A stretch of DNA of 64,000 nt from Beverwykella pulmonaria. Taxonomy: Eukaryota > Ascomycota > Dothideomycetes > Pleosporales > Melanommataceae. The notes beneath the pieces were generated by a model. It worked only from the letters and a program-made list of their open reading frames with translations. It was not told where the DNA came from and ran no database searches. The position numbers and the translations under genes were made by a program. The stretch covers positions 2,248,678 through 2,312,677 of the forward strand of contig BCHH01000005.1 in assembly GCA_001599595.1 (NCBI GenBank), in the 5' to 3' direction. Of the stretch, positions 33,838 to 45,284 are shown piece by piece (positions within the stretch are counted from its first letter, which is position 1; the number at the start of each line of letters is the position of its first letter).

Positions 33838-34553
33838 AGTGTAATGTGGCTGATGATGCATGCATGCAATGGCGTTTGGCGGCTGGATCTAGCGCGGTCT
33901 CAGGGATGAGTGCTGGGAATTCACGAGTGCTTTCATAGAGAGGGAGGATCAAAAGTAAGGGCTGCGGAATACATAGTTACGTGCATTTACCTTGCCCCAG
34001 TCCTGTGACTGTGACTATCATTACCGTGTGCTCATCGCTCTCTTTCCTTATCCAAGTGGTGAAGTTTATCCTCGTAAAAACATCACTCATATTCTCCAAC
34101 TTGCCCTTCTTGCTCTGGAAGATCTCTAACGTCTCTCTATTCTATCTACGGCTTCACACGACGTGCATCATCAGTCATGTTATTGACGATGATGTCCTTG
34201 TTGCGCGGACGAGTGGCTTTTCGAAGAACTCTTTGCAGGCGGAACGCCATCCTGCGGACGAAGACAGCTCCATTCAAAGCATTTTCATCTTCCAACGCGA
34301 TATCGAGCTCCTTCTCCTCGGTGGTTCTCTCCCACTCGTCCCTATGCAAGAGCCACTACACAGCCCACCCAGCTTCATATTTGACATAGTCTTTATGTGG
34401 CAACTCCTGGGCCCGAGTTCGAAAGCCTTTAATGTCGAAAGGTGGCTTGGGTGTATTTGCGGCGAGATGTCCTGATGCATTTCTTGATATTCTTGACTTA
34501 TGAGGGCTTGAAATAAACGAGCTCCCAGTCCTGTCGATGTCGTACGTTGAAAA
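33838..34553. other. Intergenic, no gene seen
   Basis: About 700 bp containing the 3' UTR of TIF34. Frames on both strands here have no family resemblance. Confidence 0.4.
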
Positions 34554-35013
34554 TTAAACTTCTGCAACGGCATTGCCCTCATTGCCCCCAACAGCGTTGG
34601 TCCATGCCCAGAGGAAGTTCTCACGAGAGCTGGGTGTGGCGCCATCGTAATAGACGCCGGGAGTGTCAAATGCGTTCACGATAAGGGTGAGGATATTGAT
34701 GCGGATCTGCTCGTGACGTTGTGAGAAAATAAATTGTTGTCCATCTAGCAGAACCAGAGAGAGCTGAGGCGAAATTCTCATTGATGTTGTCTTTGCGGGC
34801 CTTGAAGTCGGCGGCGGTGAAATCGTCATACCTACTGAAGAGAAAGCGAAGCTGGAGATGGTTCAGGAATGCCGTGAACGTCGGTATATTCCACCTACTC
34901 GTAGATGTCGGTGATGGGACACTTGATAATAATGCATACTCAACATTCGCCAGCTTGGTCTCCAAGTATTCCCTCGCCTTTCAATCGAGCTCGAGAAGGT
35001 GTAGTTGTGTCAT
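34554..35013 (-). pseudogene. Hypothetical protein gene with in-frame stop and frame change
   Basis: From the ATG at 35013 the frame reads MTQLHLLELD, then a TGA (34983-34981), then continues coherently (KAREYLETKLANVEYALLSS, NIPTFTAFLNHLQLRFLFS, DFTAADFKARKDNINENF). A second coherent stretch in another frame follows (LDGQQFIFSQRHEQIRINIL, VNAFDTPGVYYDGATPSSRE, NFLWAWTNAVGGNEGNAVAEV) to the stop at 34554. An intron could explain the frame change, but I found no GT-AG pair in the right phase. The TGA could come from CGA by one C-to-T change. I do not recognise the family. Confidence 0.5.
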
Positions 35014-36306
35014 CAGATGGGATGGCTATAAAGGCATCGTGTGAGAATGATCAAGTGGTAGTTGAAGCTAAAGCTAAAGCTAGAGCTGGGTGTTGTGGTT
35101 GTCATGAGGTGGGAGTGGAAGAGAGACTGGTAGCATGGGAGTAGAATTATATAGTGGGGGAAGGTCAGGAAAGATCAGGCAGCGATCATGCTATACCCAG
35201 ATATACTAGAGCTCTGAACTTTTGGTTATCATTGCGTGTAATTCGTCATCATCAAACCGTGTCCGTAATAATGTCTGCTGCTTCACTGGCTAATACTTCG
35301 GCGGTTGAGTCTGTTTGGTTGTTAGGAAAGTCCTTTGGGGGTTGATGATCGTTGACCACGTAGACTGCCTAAAATGTACATTAAAACGTGATAAAATGAG
35401 ACGAGGCGAAATGTTGCTAGCGATGTGAGACTGTAGAGCGAGTAGAGTAGAAGGTTGAGAAGAGCAAGAGAGCGCGGTTAGTTCATAGTCAAGTGCGCTA
35501 AGATAAGGGAACTATGAAACCCAATTGCCATAATTTATGATTTACGACAACCTATGCTTGCAGCTTACGCACTTCAAGCTATTCGTAGTGCACACACATC
35601 ACAGGTCAACTCAACTCTTCCGAGAAATACCGAGTAGTGTGAAACGGGCACGAGATTGGTTGGTGAAAAAGGCACAAGGCGGGAAGAAAGCAGGGGAATA
35701 TTGACAATGATTGTCTATACAAGGAATGAGATACATGTTTGGTTCTATACGTGCCAGAGGAAAAATACTGGATATCTGCCTACAAATTAGTCAGGTAATT
35801 CCCTCTGCTCTAGATCCTTATTCGCCATCCTTCATTTCACACTCTTGGCCTCGGCTCGGGTCTGGATTCTTATACCCGTCTCCCTATTTTCGTCACTGGA
35901 AGAATTTGACTCACACACGTTACTATATAGCCCTGTACGGGTGCTTTAGCAGGAGGAAAGGGGAGAGGGAAGATAATAAGGTACAGATATCTGTTTATCG
36001 TTTTAGTTGGTTAGTTTCTAAAACAGGTCATGCTTGAAAGCTGTTCTTCCCTTACGAGTAGAAGGTTGTATACAAAGGAGGAACCTGCCTACTTCCCACT
36101 TATGCCTTACTGCCTTGACAGTACGTAGGTTGAGGAACTAATCGCCTAAATCAATGTTCAATTTATTTCAATTCGTATTGTTCCTGCGGTAGCGAGCAGG
36201 GGCACATGCGGTAGTTGATTGAAATGTATCTCAAAATCAGAGTGAAAAAATTAAGGATAAAGGGTGATTATATTTCTCTGGCTCGTTTTAGAGCCGAATT
36301 TTGATG
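35014..36306. other. Intergenic, no gene seen
   Basis: About 1.3 kb, AT-richer than the housekeeping genes, with only short frames. Nothing identifiable. Confidence 0.4.
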
Positions 36307-37471
36307 CTACTCGCCCGCCTTAACTATATGTTTCGTAAGATGGCTACCTGGTATAGTAGACTTCGGCGTGGCTCCATGCCCCAAGAAAACAATCTTGCTG
36401 ACTGAAAGAATACCCTGAAGCCCTTCAGCGTTCTTGGACAGTGGTGTCCACACCGTATTTTTCTGGCGGAGGGTCCTTGGAAGGTCGGCCGTGGACGCCA
36501 CGTGCTTCTCTCCATTATCCATCCAACCATCGAAACAGACTTCGATGGAGGAAGTCCGGATATTCAGGAAAGCCCACACAACCATCGGGTATATTTACAG
36601 TGTCTCAATGGACCCGATTTCGAGCATCCGTGGGCGTAGGGTTTGCAGAGGGGATAGTACTTCTTGTTGTGTTCCTTGAAGTTTGCCTCGTGGACTGGAA
36701 TTTATCCCAAGAGCCGCTCTGCCTCTGCCACCCGCCAATCTAAGAATTTTTCCAACCTCTCAGCTAGGCTCCGGAGTAGCTCTAACTTTGTCTTCGGGCT
36801 GGACGCGGCGGTTTGCCCTCTATTAATAGCAGTGGATACTTGTCGCTTATGACTAATCGAGCTTTTAGTCTCTGCAGATCGCTTTCTACGTAAATCTTTA
36901 TGTCTTTACGTATTCCTTCATATGCCGCCAGCCAGACAATATTGCTGTAAGAGAGTTTCTGGAGTCCTGCCACAGTCACTGTTGCGCCTTCTTCCTCGAA
37001 GTTGCAGAGAACAGCAAACGAGTTTAGAAAATCCTCGATTGTCACAGATATCGTTCTTAGACTGTGGTCGTCGCTCAAACTCATCTTTAAATCCCATTAA
37101 CGTTTCGAACAATGCTAATCTAGGATATAATCTTTTAGTAGCGTCGCGAAAATTTTTTTCTGAGAACGCTGTGGAAGAACTTCCATATTATGCCATATAG
37201 CGAGGTGCCTGGGGAATGGGAACAGCTGACATGGATCACTGGCCTGACAAGGCCTCTCAATACCAGAGACGTGGACATTAGGAAATCAAAAGGAGAGAAG
37301 ATAAATTGTGATTTCTCTCAAAAAATGTTGATGGACCTGATCTGCGCTCCAGTTTTCGAGAGTTTCTAGAAGTTTCGATCGCAGCTGTACTCTGTCCAGC
37401 CGGACACGTGCTAACATCGCACAAACAAACAATTTGGAACGCGCTGGAAATCTAGACACTCTTACTAACAT
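36307..37471 (-). pseudogene. Decayed coding remnant(s), unknown family
   Basis: Several minus-strand segments have protein-like composition but are broken by stops and frame changes. They are 37471-37286 (VRLDRVQLRSKLLETLENWS), 37112-36918 (MFETLMGFKDEFERRPQSKN), 37084-36782 in another frame (SLRTISVTIEDFLNSFAVLC, YSNIVWLAAYEGIRKDIKIY, LQRLKARLVISDKYPLLLI) and 36585-36307. The order and spacing suggest one former gene. AT-shifted composition and TAG/TAA stops fit RIP-like decay. No confident family assignment. Introns may explain part of the breaks. Confidence 0.35.
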
Positions 37472-38042
37472 ACTGTAGTAGCTTACCGCTGTTATTAGAG
37501 GAGTTGAGATAGAATGCTATAGAACTAGGTAAAGTAGGTCTACGCCTGCGGACGCGCATCTGAGGCGTCTATCATTGTTTCCTCAAGGGCGTCAAGTAGG
37601 TAGCAAGGGTTTCTCACTTTAATAGTAAGATCTATCCAAAACTCGACGTGCACTCACGATGCGGAAAACTCTGTGATCCGCGCTGTGTTCCGGCGCATTC
37701 TCCACTTCTCCACACTCTACCCTCGTTTCCCCACAACGCTAACGACCAGCGTCCGAGTGCGCAATTTCGGCATCAGGGATGGGAAAAGCGAACAATCAAG
37801 GTGCGTGAGCAAAAGACCTCGGGATTGGAAGAGTGTTTTGGCGGCGCGGTGAACTTGTTGGTCGTGTTGTACAGTAACTATATAGTACGTTTCATTTCAA
37901 GATTTTAAGAAATTGGGAGAAAGTGTGAAGATTGAAAATACCATAGCGTCCAACTGTACTCATCCAAAGTTTCCTCTTGTACTGTGCGATTAACAATATT
38001 CCGACTTTGGTGGCTTTGCAAGACTAGGCTCTTCAACTCAAA
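37472..38042. other. Promoter region of the carboxylesterase
   Basis: About 570 bp with no coding support. The segment just upstream of 38043 should be the promoter/5' UTR of the esterase gene. Confidence 0.4.
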
Positions 38043-39892
38043 ATGAGGCTTCACCGATCCGTCCTCTTCGTTTCTTGGCTTTTCTTCCACCGCAGCATGT
38101 GCGCATCCCAACCCACTGTTACCATCGCCAATGGTACTATCACTGGGTCGCTCGATACGCAGAAAGGCGTGGAGAAGTTTCTCGGTATCCCGTATGCGGA
38201 GCCACCAGTCGACAACTTACGCCTACGCCCAGCTCAGCCGCTCCGAGAACCATTTGCAGGCGGCAAGTTTAATGCAACGCGATTCGGACATTCATGCTAC
38301 GGATCCTTGACGTCAGAGCAGCCAGATGCCAGCGAGGATTGCCTGACGCTGAATATCTGGCGACCCTCCTCTTCTCATTCTTCTAACTCTACTCCTTTGT
38401 CCTTGTTACCGGTCCTTGTATGGTTTTACGGCGGCGGATTCACGAGAGGTTATACATCAAACCCGCTATTCGAGGGCTCGAATCTGGTTCGGATTTCGCG
38501 CGAGATTGGGAAGGAGATCCTGCTTGTGACGGTCAATTATCGGCTTTCGGCGCTGGGATTTCTGAATGGGAGGCAGATGCAGCAGGAGGGGTTGTTGAAC
38601 TTGGGGGTAAGAGATCAGAGAAAGGCGTTGGAGTGGATAGCAGAGAATATTGGCGTGTTTGGGGGAGATAAAGAAAAAGGTGAGTTTGACTCGTTTGCTG
38701 TTCCCTGTTTGTAGCCTGGGGAAAATTGAGCTTGGACAGCCGCTGACGTCGACAGTCACCCTTTTCGGGGAATCGTAAGTCTGCCTTCAGAGTACGAATG
38801 TCGTCCGTATGTGGTTCGAATTCTGACAGTCATCAAGCGCTGGGGCAGTTTCGGTATACTCACACCTCACAGCATATGGTGGGCACGATGACGGGCTCTT
38901 CCGCGCCGCCATTCTGCAAAGCGGGGGTGCCTTCCCGTTGACTTACCCTAACACCACAGCGTTCCAGACTGCGTTCGACAGCCTGATCACTAATACAAGC
39001 TGCTCTTCCGTGACATACGGGGGGGCGTCGCTGCAACTCGACTGCATTCGCAAGCTTCCAATTGACGTGTTCAGGAAAACTGTTGGTGTTGCAACGGGTC
39101 AGGTCATCGACGGAGACTTCACCCGGACATCGATCCAGTTTGCACTGCCCAATGGTCAGTACATCAAGGTTCCAGTGATGGTGGGCACCAATACAGACGA
39201 GGGCACAACGTCCGCGCCCACAGGTATCAACACAACGGAGCAGTTGCAGAAGGCTGTATCAGCAGGCTTCTTTCGTCCTGTGCCCCTTCCGCACAATATG
39301 TCTGCGGAGCTGCTGGACATTTACCCAACGGACCCCGCATTGGGCTGTCCATACAACACCGGCTCCTATGCATTCACTACTGGCAGCCTTGACAAGAAGG
39401 CGTGCTCCATTTTCGGGGATCTAGTACAGATTGCGCCAGCGCGCATGATTGCACGGTCATTGACAGCGAAGGGGAACGGGACTCCCGTGTATAGGTATCG
39501 GTTTAATCACTTGGGATACAACACCAGTGCCGAGCTGCTCAAACAAGGAATCAGTACGGGGAACGAGCAACCGTATGTGTTTTCCAACTTGGTGCCCGAT
39601 TTTCCGTGGGATAGGGCGCTAGCATATCAGATGTCGAGCGCGTGGATTTCATTTGCGTGGGGATTGGATCCAAATGCCGGAGGTGGTGAGACCTTTGTCC
39701 CCTCAGTGAGTAGTGAGAAGGTGGGCTGACTTCGGACATTTAGATTCTTCGATGCCGTTCTGGCCCGTGTATGGGACAAATTCGAGTAGTATGGTGTTTA
39801 GTGGATTCGGGTCGTCAACCGAGAGTGACTCGTACAGGGGGGAGGGTGTGGATTATCTGATTGATAATATTTTGCGATATGGAGCGAATTGA
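38043..39892 (+). CDS. Secreted type-B carboxylesterase/lipase, catalytic His apparently substituted
   Basis: An alpha/beta-hydrolase of the carboxylesterase type B (cholinesterase/CRL) family. Exons 38043-38679, 38756-38774 (19 nt), 38838-39685 and 39744-39892 give about 550 aa. The third-exon donor could alternatively be 3 nt earlier. Residues 1-20 (MRLHRSVLFVSWLFFHRSMC) are a signal peptide. Family landmarks are FLGIPYAEPPVDNLRLRPAQ, SEDCLTLNIWRP, the oxyanion-hole WFYGGGF, LVTVNYRLSALGF, NLGVRDQRKALEWIAENI, the nucleophile elbow GESAGA (formed across the 19-nt exon) and GTNTDEGTT with the acidic residue. Where family members have a catalytic His just before the aromatic PYVF motif (pattern GxxH-x3-PYVF), this protein reads GISTGNEQPYVF. 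Many NxS/T sequons fit secretion. Possibly a weak enzyme or non-catalytic binder. Confidence 0.9.
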
Positions 39893-41312
39893 GGCGCAGC
39901 GCTTTTTCGAGGCCGCAGACTTTGCGAGCTGTTACCCTGTAAGCGTATTCTCATTGTGGTCTGATATGGGCCAGCGCTCGAGACATTCCCGATCCCGTCA
40001 GCCAGCCACCAAAGATCCTCCGGTGCACCACTCTTGCGGCTCTTATGGCAGTCAAAGATGTCGACAGCACCGATTCTGCGCCATCTCTGCAAGTTTTTTT
40101 TCCCCATACTTTTTCGCACTTGCATAGCGGTGATAAGGCCCCATCCAGGGAGTCCACACCATGTCTCAGCCTCCTGAAAGCTGAGCAAGGACGTTGAGAG
40201 GGTTGATGGAAGGTAGTTTTCGTGCAGGCCCTTATACAGGCATTCGTGAGGGAGCGCGCCTGGCGCCCCTGTCGACGGGCACGCGAGCCGCGCGAGCTTT
40301 CCCATTATCATGAGATGCGCTAAATCAGCCCATTCATACATGGAAAAGTGTTACGATGGAACAGTGCGCATGTGCATGGTGCGGCGCGTCGGTGCGCAGT
40401 GCCCAGGTGGCATTTCCCGGCATTAACGTGTAGAGAAGGAGCATGTTTGAGACAAACTCCATGAGGCCATGTTTGCGCTAGCGCCAAAAAGCTCGGCATC
40501 TCGGGATCCGCGGTCGGCAGGCAGCCGACTGGTGCGGTTGTTGCTCCGGTCCCCGGTGAAAGCGATGGCGAGCACGGGTGTGCTGGAGTCGGTGAGACGA
40601 GACGAGCCTGCTTGTTCGTCCCTCAACCATGGGCTGAATTGTTGGACGAAGAACAAAGCGATTCGGGTGAAATAAATGGTAACAACCCTGGGTTCTTAGT
40701 CTGCTAGTCAGATTCCCCGATCCAGGTCCCGCGAGAAAGTGGCATGAGCGGTCGTCCAGATCGAGGCGCTATATATGGCAGAACTGCTGGGTGCGGTGTG
40801 TGTGCGTGGTTGGTCTCCGCCAGCCCTAGCGGCCCTGCCGGGGTGGGTGATGCTGCGCAGTTCCTGCAGGCGGGCGGTCGTATCTGACACGGCCACGTTC
40901 GCCGGCGAAGCGAGTTGCAACAGGCAAGCGGAGATGCACATTGTTGCAATCGTCGTGGCGGTGACATGGGAAACGGCGCTGAGGTTGCACGGCGATGTGA
41001 GGAACAAGAGGGAGCCGCTACGCCCCAAGAGGGCTAGTTCATTGCACTAAGCCTTTGGTCAAATGCTTGACCCGTGTTCCAGACCGCCATCCCTCATCAA
41101 CTCCCAAGCGCACATCAGGCCACCGCTCACCATGCTGGACGTGCTGTATCGGCCTGTTTTGCTCGCGGCTTCTTGTCCTCACGGGGGCACTTCCCCAGGG
41201 ATGTCATGCCCAGTTGGTCGCCGTCGTCAGCTGCATACTTCATTAAATGTGCCCCCCAGCCCATCCATTGCTTGGCACCACGGTGACGATCCCTTCTTCT
41301 TTGCCCCTCGAA
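39893..41312. other. Intergenic, GC-rich, no gene seen
   Basis: About 1.4 kb. Many overlapping frames on both strands reflect high GC, not coding. A TATA-like sequence (CTATATATGG) is at about 40770. The end before 41313 should be the promoter and 5' UTR of the regulator gene. Confidence 0.4.
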
Positions 41313-43864
41313 ATGGCCACTCCTGTTCTGTCTGAGATCTTGGAACGACTGGGCTTAGCCGAGTACCAGCAGGACCTTTCTACCCACGGTTTCCACAGCT
41401 GGGAGACAGTGGTGGATATTACTGAAGAGGACCTGCGCGCCCTCAACTTCAAGCTGGGCCACCGCCGAGCACTCCAGCGCGAAATAGCAACATATCGGGG
41501 ATTCCCTTCTTCGCTGTCGCTTCCAGAGCCCGAGGGAAGCGACCAGACAGCGCTCTCCACCTCGGCCCTGGAGTCCCTCACCGAACAAACATCAACCCCG
41601 AACGCCAACACGAGAGAGAAGAGGCGGTATAGACGCCATCCCCGGCCTGACATCAACGCCCCAAAGAAGCCCAAAACTGCATGTACGCACTTCTTTTGCC
41701 TTGCGTTCCGACTCTTGATCTAACAGTGCGTAGACGTCAACTTTGCTGATCAGCTGCGCGAGGATCCCGAGATTAGTGCTCTCTCTTTTGTTGACATTGC
41801 CAAAGAAGTTGGCCGACGATGGCAGATCCTTCCCGCAGAGAAGAAGCGCATCTGGGAGAGCCATGCTGCACGAGCACTGCAGGAGTATGAGGCCCAGATG
41901 GACGAGTACAAACAGACAGACCTCTGGCGCAGATATCAGGTTTACTTGAAGGACTTCAAAGCACAACAAGCCCAGTCCGCGAATGCGAAACGTCCAGCTT
42001 CTAGCCGAAATAACTCTTCCCGTACAGACCGCTCGCATGGAAGCCCCAGCTCGACCGAGAGCCCCGTGTCTATGCCTTCCTCATCTTCCTCCGCTGTTGA
42101 AGCGGAAATGTCCCATAATTCGCTCACGGTTGCATTTAGTGAGCTTGTCTCGCTTAGGGGCGAGATCCTGGAACCGGGCGTGCAGCTATACGATGCCCAA
42201 CATTTACCAGCGGAGGAACTGGTCCACCGGGCCATGTACGCCTTTGTTCGGAGAACAGGCTCCCTGTTGTTCATGTGGACTTACAGTCAAGTGGATGAGA
42301 TTCTCAATCGTATATACAGGCCCGAGAAGCCCGTGGACGCAATGACAATAGCAGAGTGCTTTACCGTGGCAGCAATGGGCGCACACTATGATTTAGACTG
42401 TTGTCCCGATCGCACTCGTCGAATTCTATACGCTTCTGGCACTCTACATTTCCATGAAAAGACAGCGCGAGTCGACTATCTGCGCACCATGCGGTTGCTG
42501 TTATCCTTGTCCTTCTACGCGCTTTTGGAGAAGCATATGAGCGCGCGATACCTAGTTGGTAAGTCTGCAGAGCAATCCCTTGCAGAGCCGATCCCTACTC
42601 TTTTCGACCATACTAACGTCATCAGCCGCTGGTTTGCAGATTGCGCGCTGGAAATGCCCCCCACCTTACCAAGCGAGGACCGACGACTCAACAGAGAGCT
42701 GGAGACGGATATTTCGCAGCCTAATCTTTATGGACTGTTGGCTTTCGTATACGTTAGGGTATGTCTCAGATGTCACTCCCAACGATATCAACGTAAGTTT
42801 TGGAACCCACGCTGTTCTTGTCACGCCTGACCGCAGCAGACTGCTTGTACACTCTTCCGCTCCGACCAGGCTACCATCGACGACATGATTCACACACAGA
42901 CGAGTAAAATAGGCATCATTGCCGCCGAGATAGCAAAGACACTAGCATCACCAGATCTCATCACCCGTGAGAATATTGATACTCTCACTGGCAAGCTTGA
43001 GGCCTGGCGCATGGACGTGCCGCTCATGCTGCAAATATCTACGTTAACCTCAAGTAATCCGCCCAGCTTGACGCCCTATCAACGGCGGGCGATTCTTATG
43101 GTTCATGTGGGTCATCCACACCTATTCAGCATGAACCTCGACGCTAACGAGTCTGTAGATCATGTACTTGGGCGCCCTCATCTTGCTTTACCGCCATCTT
43201 CTTACTGCAACCGCCGATATGCAACTGAGCAACGGTGCCGCGTGGAGCTTGGATCTGTCAGAAGACGACGCTAGGAGATACAGGACTGAGTGTGCTATGG
43301 CGGCCCAGCAAGTTGCACGCATTCTGAGTCTCCTCTCCTTCGATGGCACTTTGACGAAACGCTGCTGGATCATAATGTGAGTGCATCCCTTACTATACTC
43401 CCTGAGTGCCTTCACTGACGTGCAATGGCAGTTACTGGGCATTTACAGCATGCGTTGCCCTGCTCTTCAGCGCAACCACGAAGCTCCTCAACGGCCTACC
43501 CGAGACAGTCAACGAAGACCTCGCCTTTGCCAAAGTCTGCATGGACATTCTCGAGCCATGTCGAAGCCACGAACCGATTGCCGACCGATACCTACGCATT
43601 GTTTGGCCGCTGTACGACCACCTCAGCGATATTCACCGCCGCCTTCTCGGAAGGGTGAAGACAAGCATCTTCTCTCTTCTCGAGCCCGACCCAAATTTGG
43701 CTAGCCCACCGATACCAGTCTCAATGGAAGAAATGGGCCCCATTTCGGAGAAGTTGTCAGTGTTACTTACAGATCCGTTTGGACGGAAACAAGATCCAGG
43801 CCTTGGGGTTGCGAGACGGGTCGTGAGTCAGGACGGGTCTTGCGAAGTCTTCTGGTGGAAATGA
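41313..43864 (+). CDS. SAM + HMG-box + fungal transcription-factor MHR domain regulator (760 aa)
   Basis: Six exons join in phase: 41313-41682, 41734-42558, 42626-42792, 42837-43106, 43159-43376 and 43432-43864. Residues 1-65 form a SAM-like domain (ILERLGLAEYQQDLSTHGF, DITEEDLRALNFKLGHRRAL). Residues about 115-188 form an HMG box (APKKPKTA|YVNFADQLRED, FVDIAKEVGRRWQILP, KKRIWES). After a Ser-rich linker, residues about 250-620 resemble the middle homology region of fungal Zn2Cys6 regulators (TIAECFTVAAMGAHYDLD, IFRSLIFMDCWLSYTLGYVS, YLGALILLYRHLLT). No Zn2Cys6 cluster is present. The HMG box would supply DNA binding and the SAM domain oligomerisation. The 41313 ATG is preferred over the in-frame ATG at 41247, as it sits immediately before the SAM domain. 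Targets unknown. Confidence 0.88.
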
Positions 43865-43883
43865 TCTATGAAGGTGGTCAGAT

Positions 43884-43950
43884 AAGGACACAAGCGCACA
43901 AGGACACAAGCGCACAAGGACACAAGCGCACAAGGACACAAGCGCACAAG
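43884..43950 (+). repeat. 16-bp tandem repeat, about 4 copies
   Basis: Perfect repeats of AAGGACACAAGCGCAC lie 20 bp after the stop codon of the regulator gene, within its presumed 3' UTR. Copies are identical or nearly so, indicating a recent expansion. Confidence 0.9.
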
Positions 43951-45284
43951 CGCTGGAAGTGAGTCACTGAGGATGGGATGAGACGGCGCCTCCCCGGTGT
44001 CTCCCCCGGTGTCGGAAATACATGTCGCTACGACGGGTTGGCGAATAGTCCGCTACACATCAGGATGGCACCATTCCCGCTAGCGAAACGTGTGCGTGCA
44101 GGGTAGATCTGATTGGGCCGAATTCAACTCAGCAACCACATCAAAACCCCCGCAGAGCTACAGGGACAGAAAAACGAAGACAAGAGACGAAGACTTGTGG
44201 GTGGGCGGTAACGCGCGAACACCATCGGGTCAGGCACTTCTAATTCTGAACTATAACGGGGAATGCAACCTTCCCGAAATAGGTTAATGCTGCAAATGTC
44301 CCTGATGATCTCGCGGGAGCGGCCGGAGGGAATGTCGATAGCGCGCGAAAGAATTGGGATTAACCTAGATTAATCTATCGAACGTGTACATAGGGTATTG
44401 AATCACCTTGTTCGACTCAACAACCCCTGAATGAGCATTCTACGTGTGTGTGGCATGATGTTGAATAAGGCGAGGCGAATGCCGGTGCGACACCCGGGTT
44501 GTATTACGTTGGTAACTTGGACTTAGTGTCTGAAGCCGCAGTTCAGCTCCGAAGAAGAACCTGATGAAATCTACTATTGGGACCGCGGTCTCGAACCTTG
44601 CCCTTTAGTCATAGCCCGCCCCGCCTACGTAGACGCAAACCCCACACTACTATCATGGATATGAAAACTTGTTTGCTGTCTCTCCTGCTGCATTTCGTAC
44701 CTTACCTTCAACTAGTTTTATCTGGTTCGAGGGAGGCTAGCGACGCAGACAAACTGGACAGGACCCTGGCGCAGATCGGGACAGATCTATGAATGAACGC
44801 AGCTCACGTCCATGATTCCGGCCCGTTAGCGTGCATGTGGCGCCGATGTTCCTCGTGGCGGCTGCATGTCGCCCCAATCGTGCCTGCAAGGAGATAATGG
44901 AACCACGAGGGGGCGTCATATCGCGATTGTGGTTTGTGGTTGGTGTGGAACCACGCTTTCTGCGTAGTTTGGGATGGGTTCGGTATGGAAGGTGGGTGTG
45001 GAAAGGGGCAGCCATGGCTCACGGACCCGTCTCCGATCACCGCGCAAGCTTGAGATTGCTGTTATTTCGTTGCTTTCAATTTCTCGTCCCGACTCGACTC
45101 CCCCTTCCAGACTTCCTGTATGTTTGTTTGCCTGTTCACGTTGTCAGTTTCTTGCCACCCTCCAATGCCAAAACACCTGCTCCTGAGGGATAGTTGCGCG
45201 CCGTGTGAGTTTGCGATTCCGACGTGAGGAGCGATCGAGGATTGAGCTTGAGGTACATGATCAGAATTGAGAACAGAAAGAGAA
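43951..45284. other. Intergenic, no gene seen
   Basis: About 1.3 kb. A 71-codon frame at 44577-44792 starts with a hydrophobic MKTCLLSLLLHFVPYLQLVL segment but has no further support. The rest is promoter or spacer sequence. Confidence 0.35.

Noticed and set aside
40423..41050. Several overlapping frames on both strands
   Set aside because: High GC produces open frames in many phases. None shows signal peptide, domain or splicing support.
44575..44620. tRNA-like B-box (GGTTCGAGACC on the minus strand)
   Set aside because: The flanking bases do not form a T-stem, and no A-box, anticodon arm or acceptor stem can be found.
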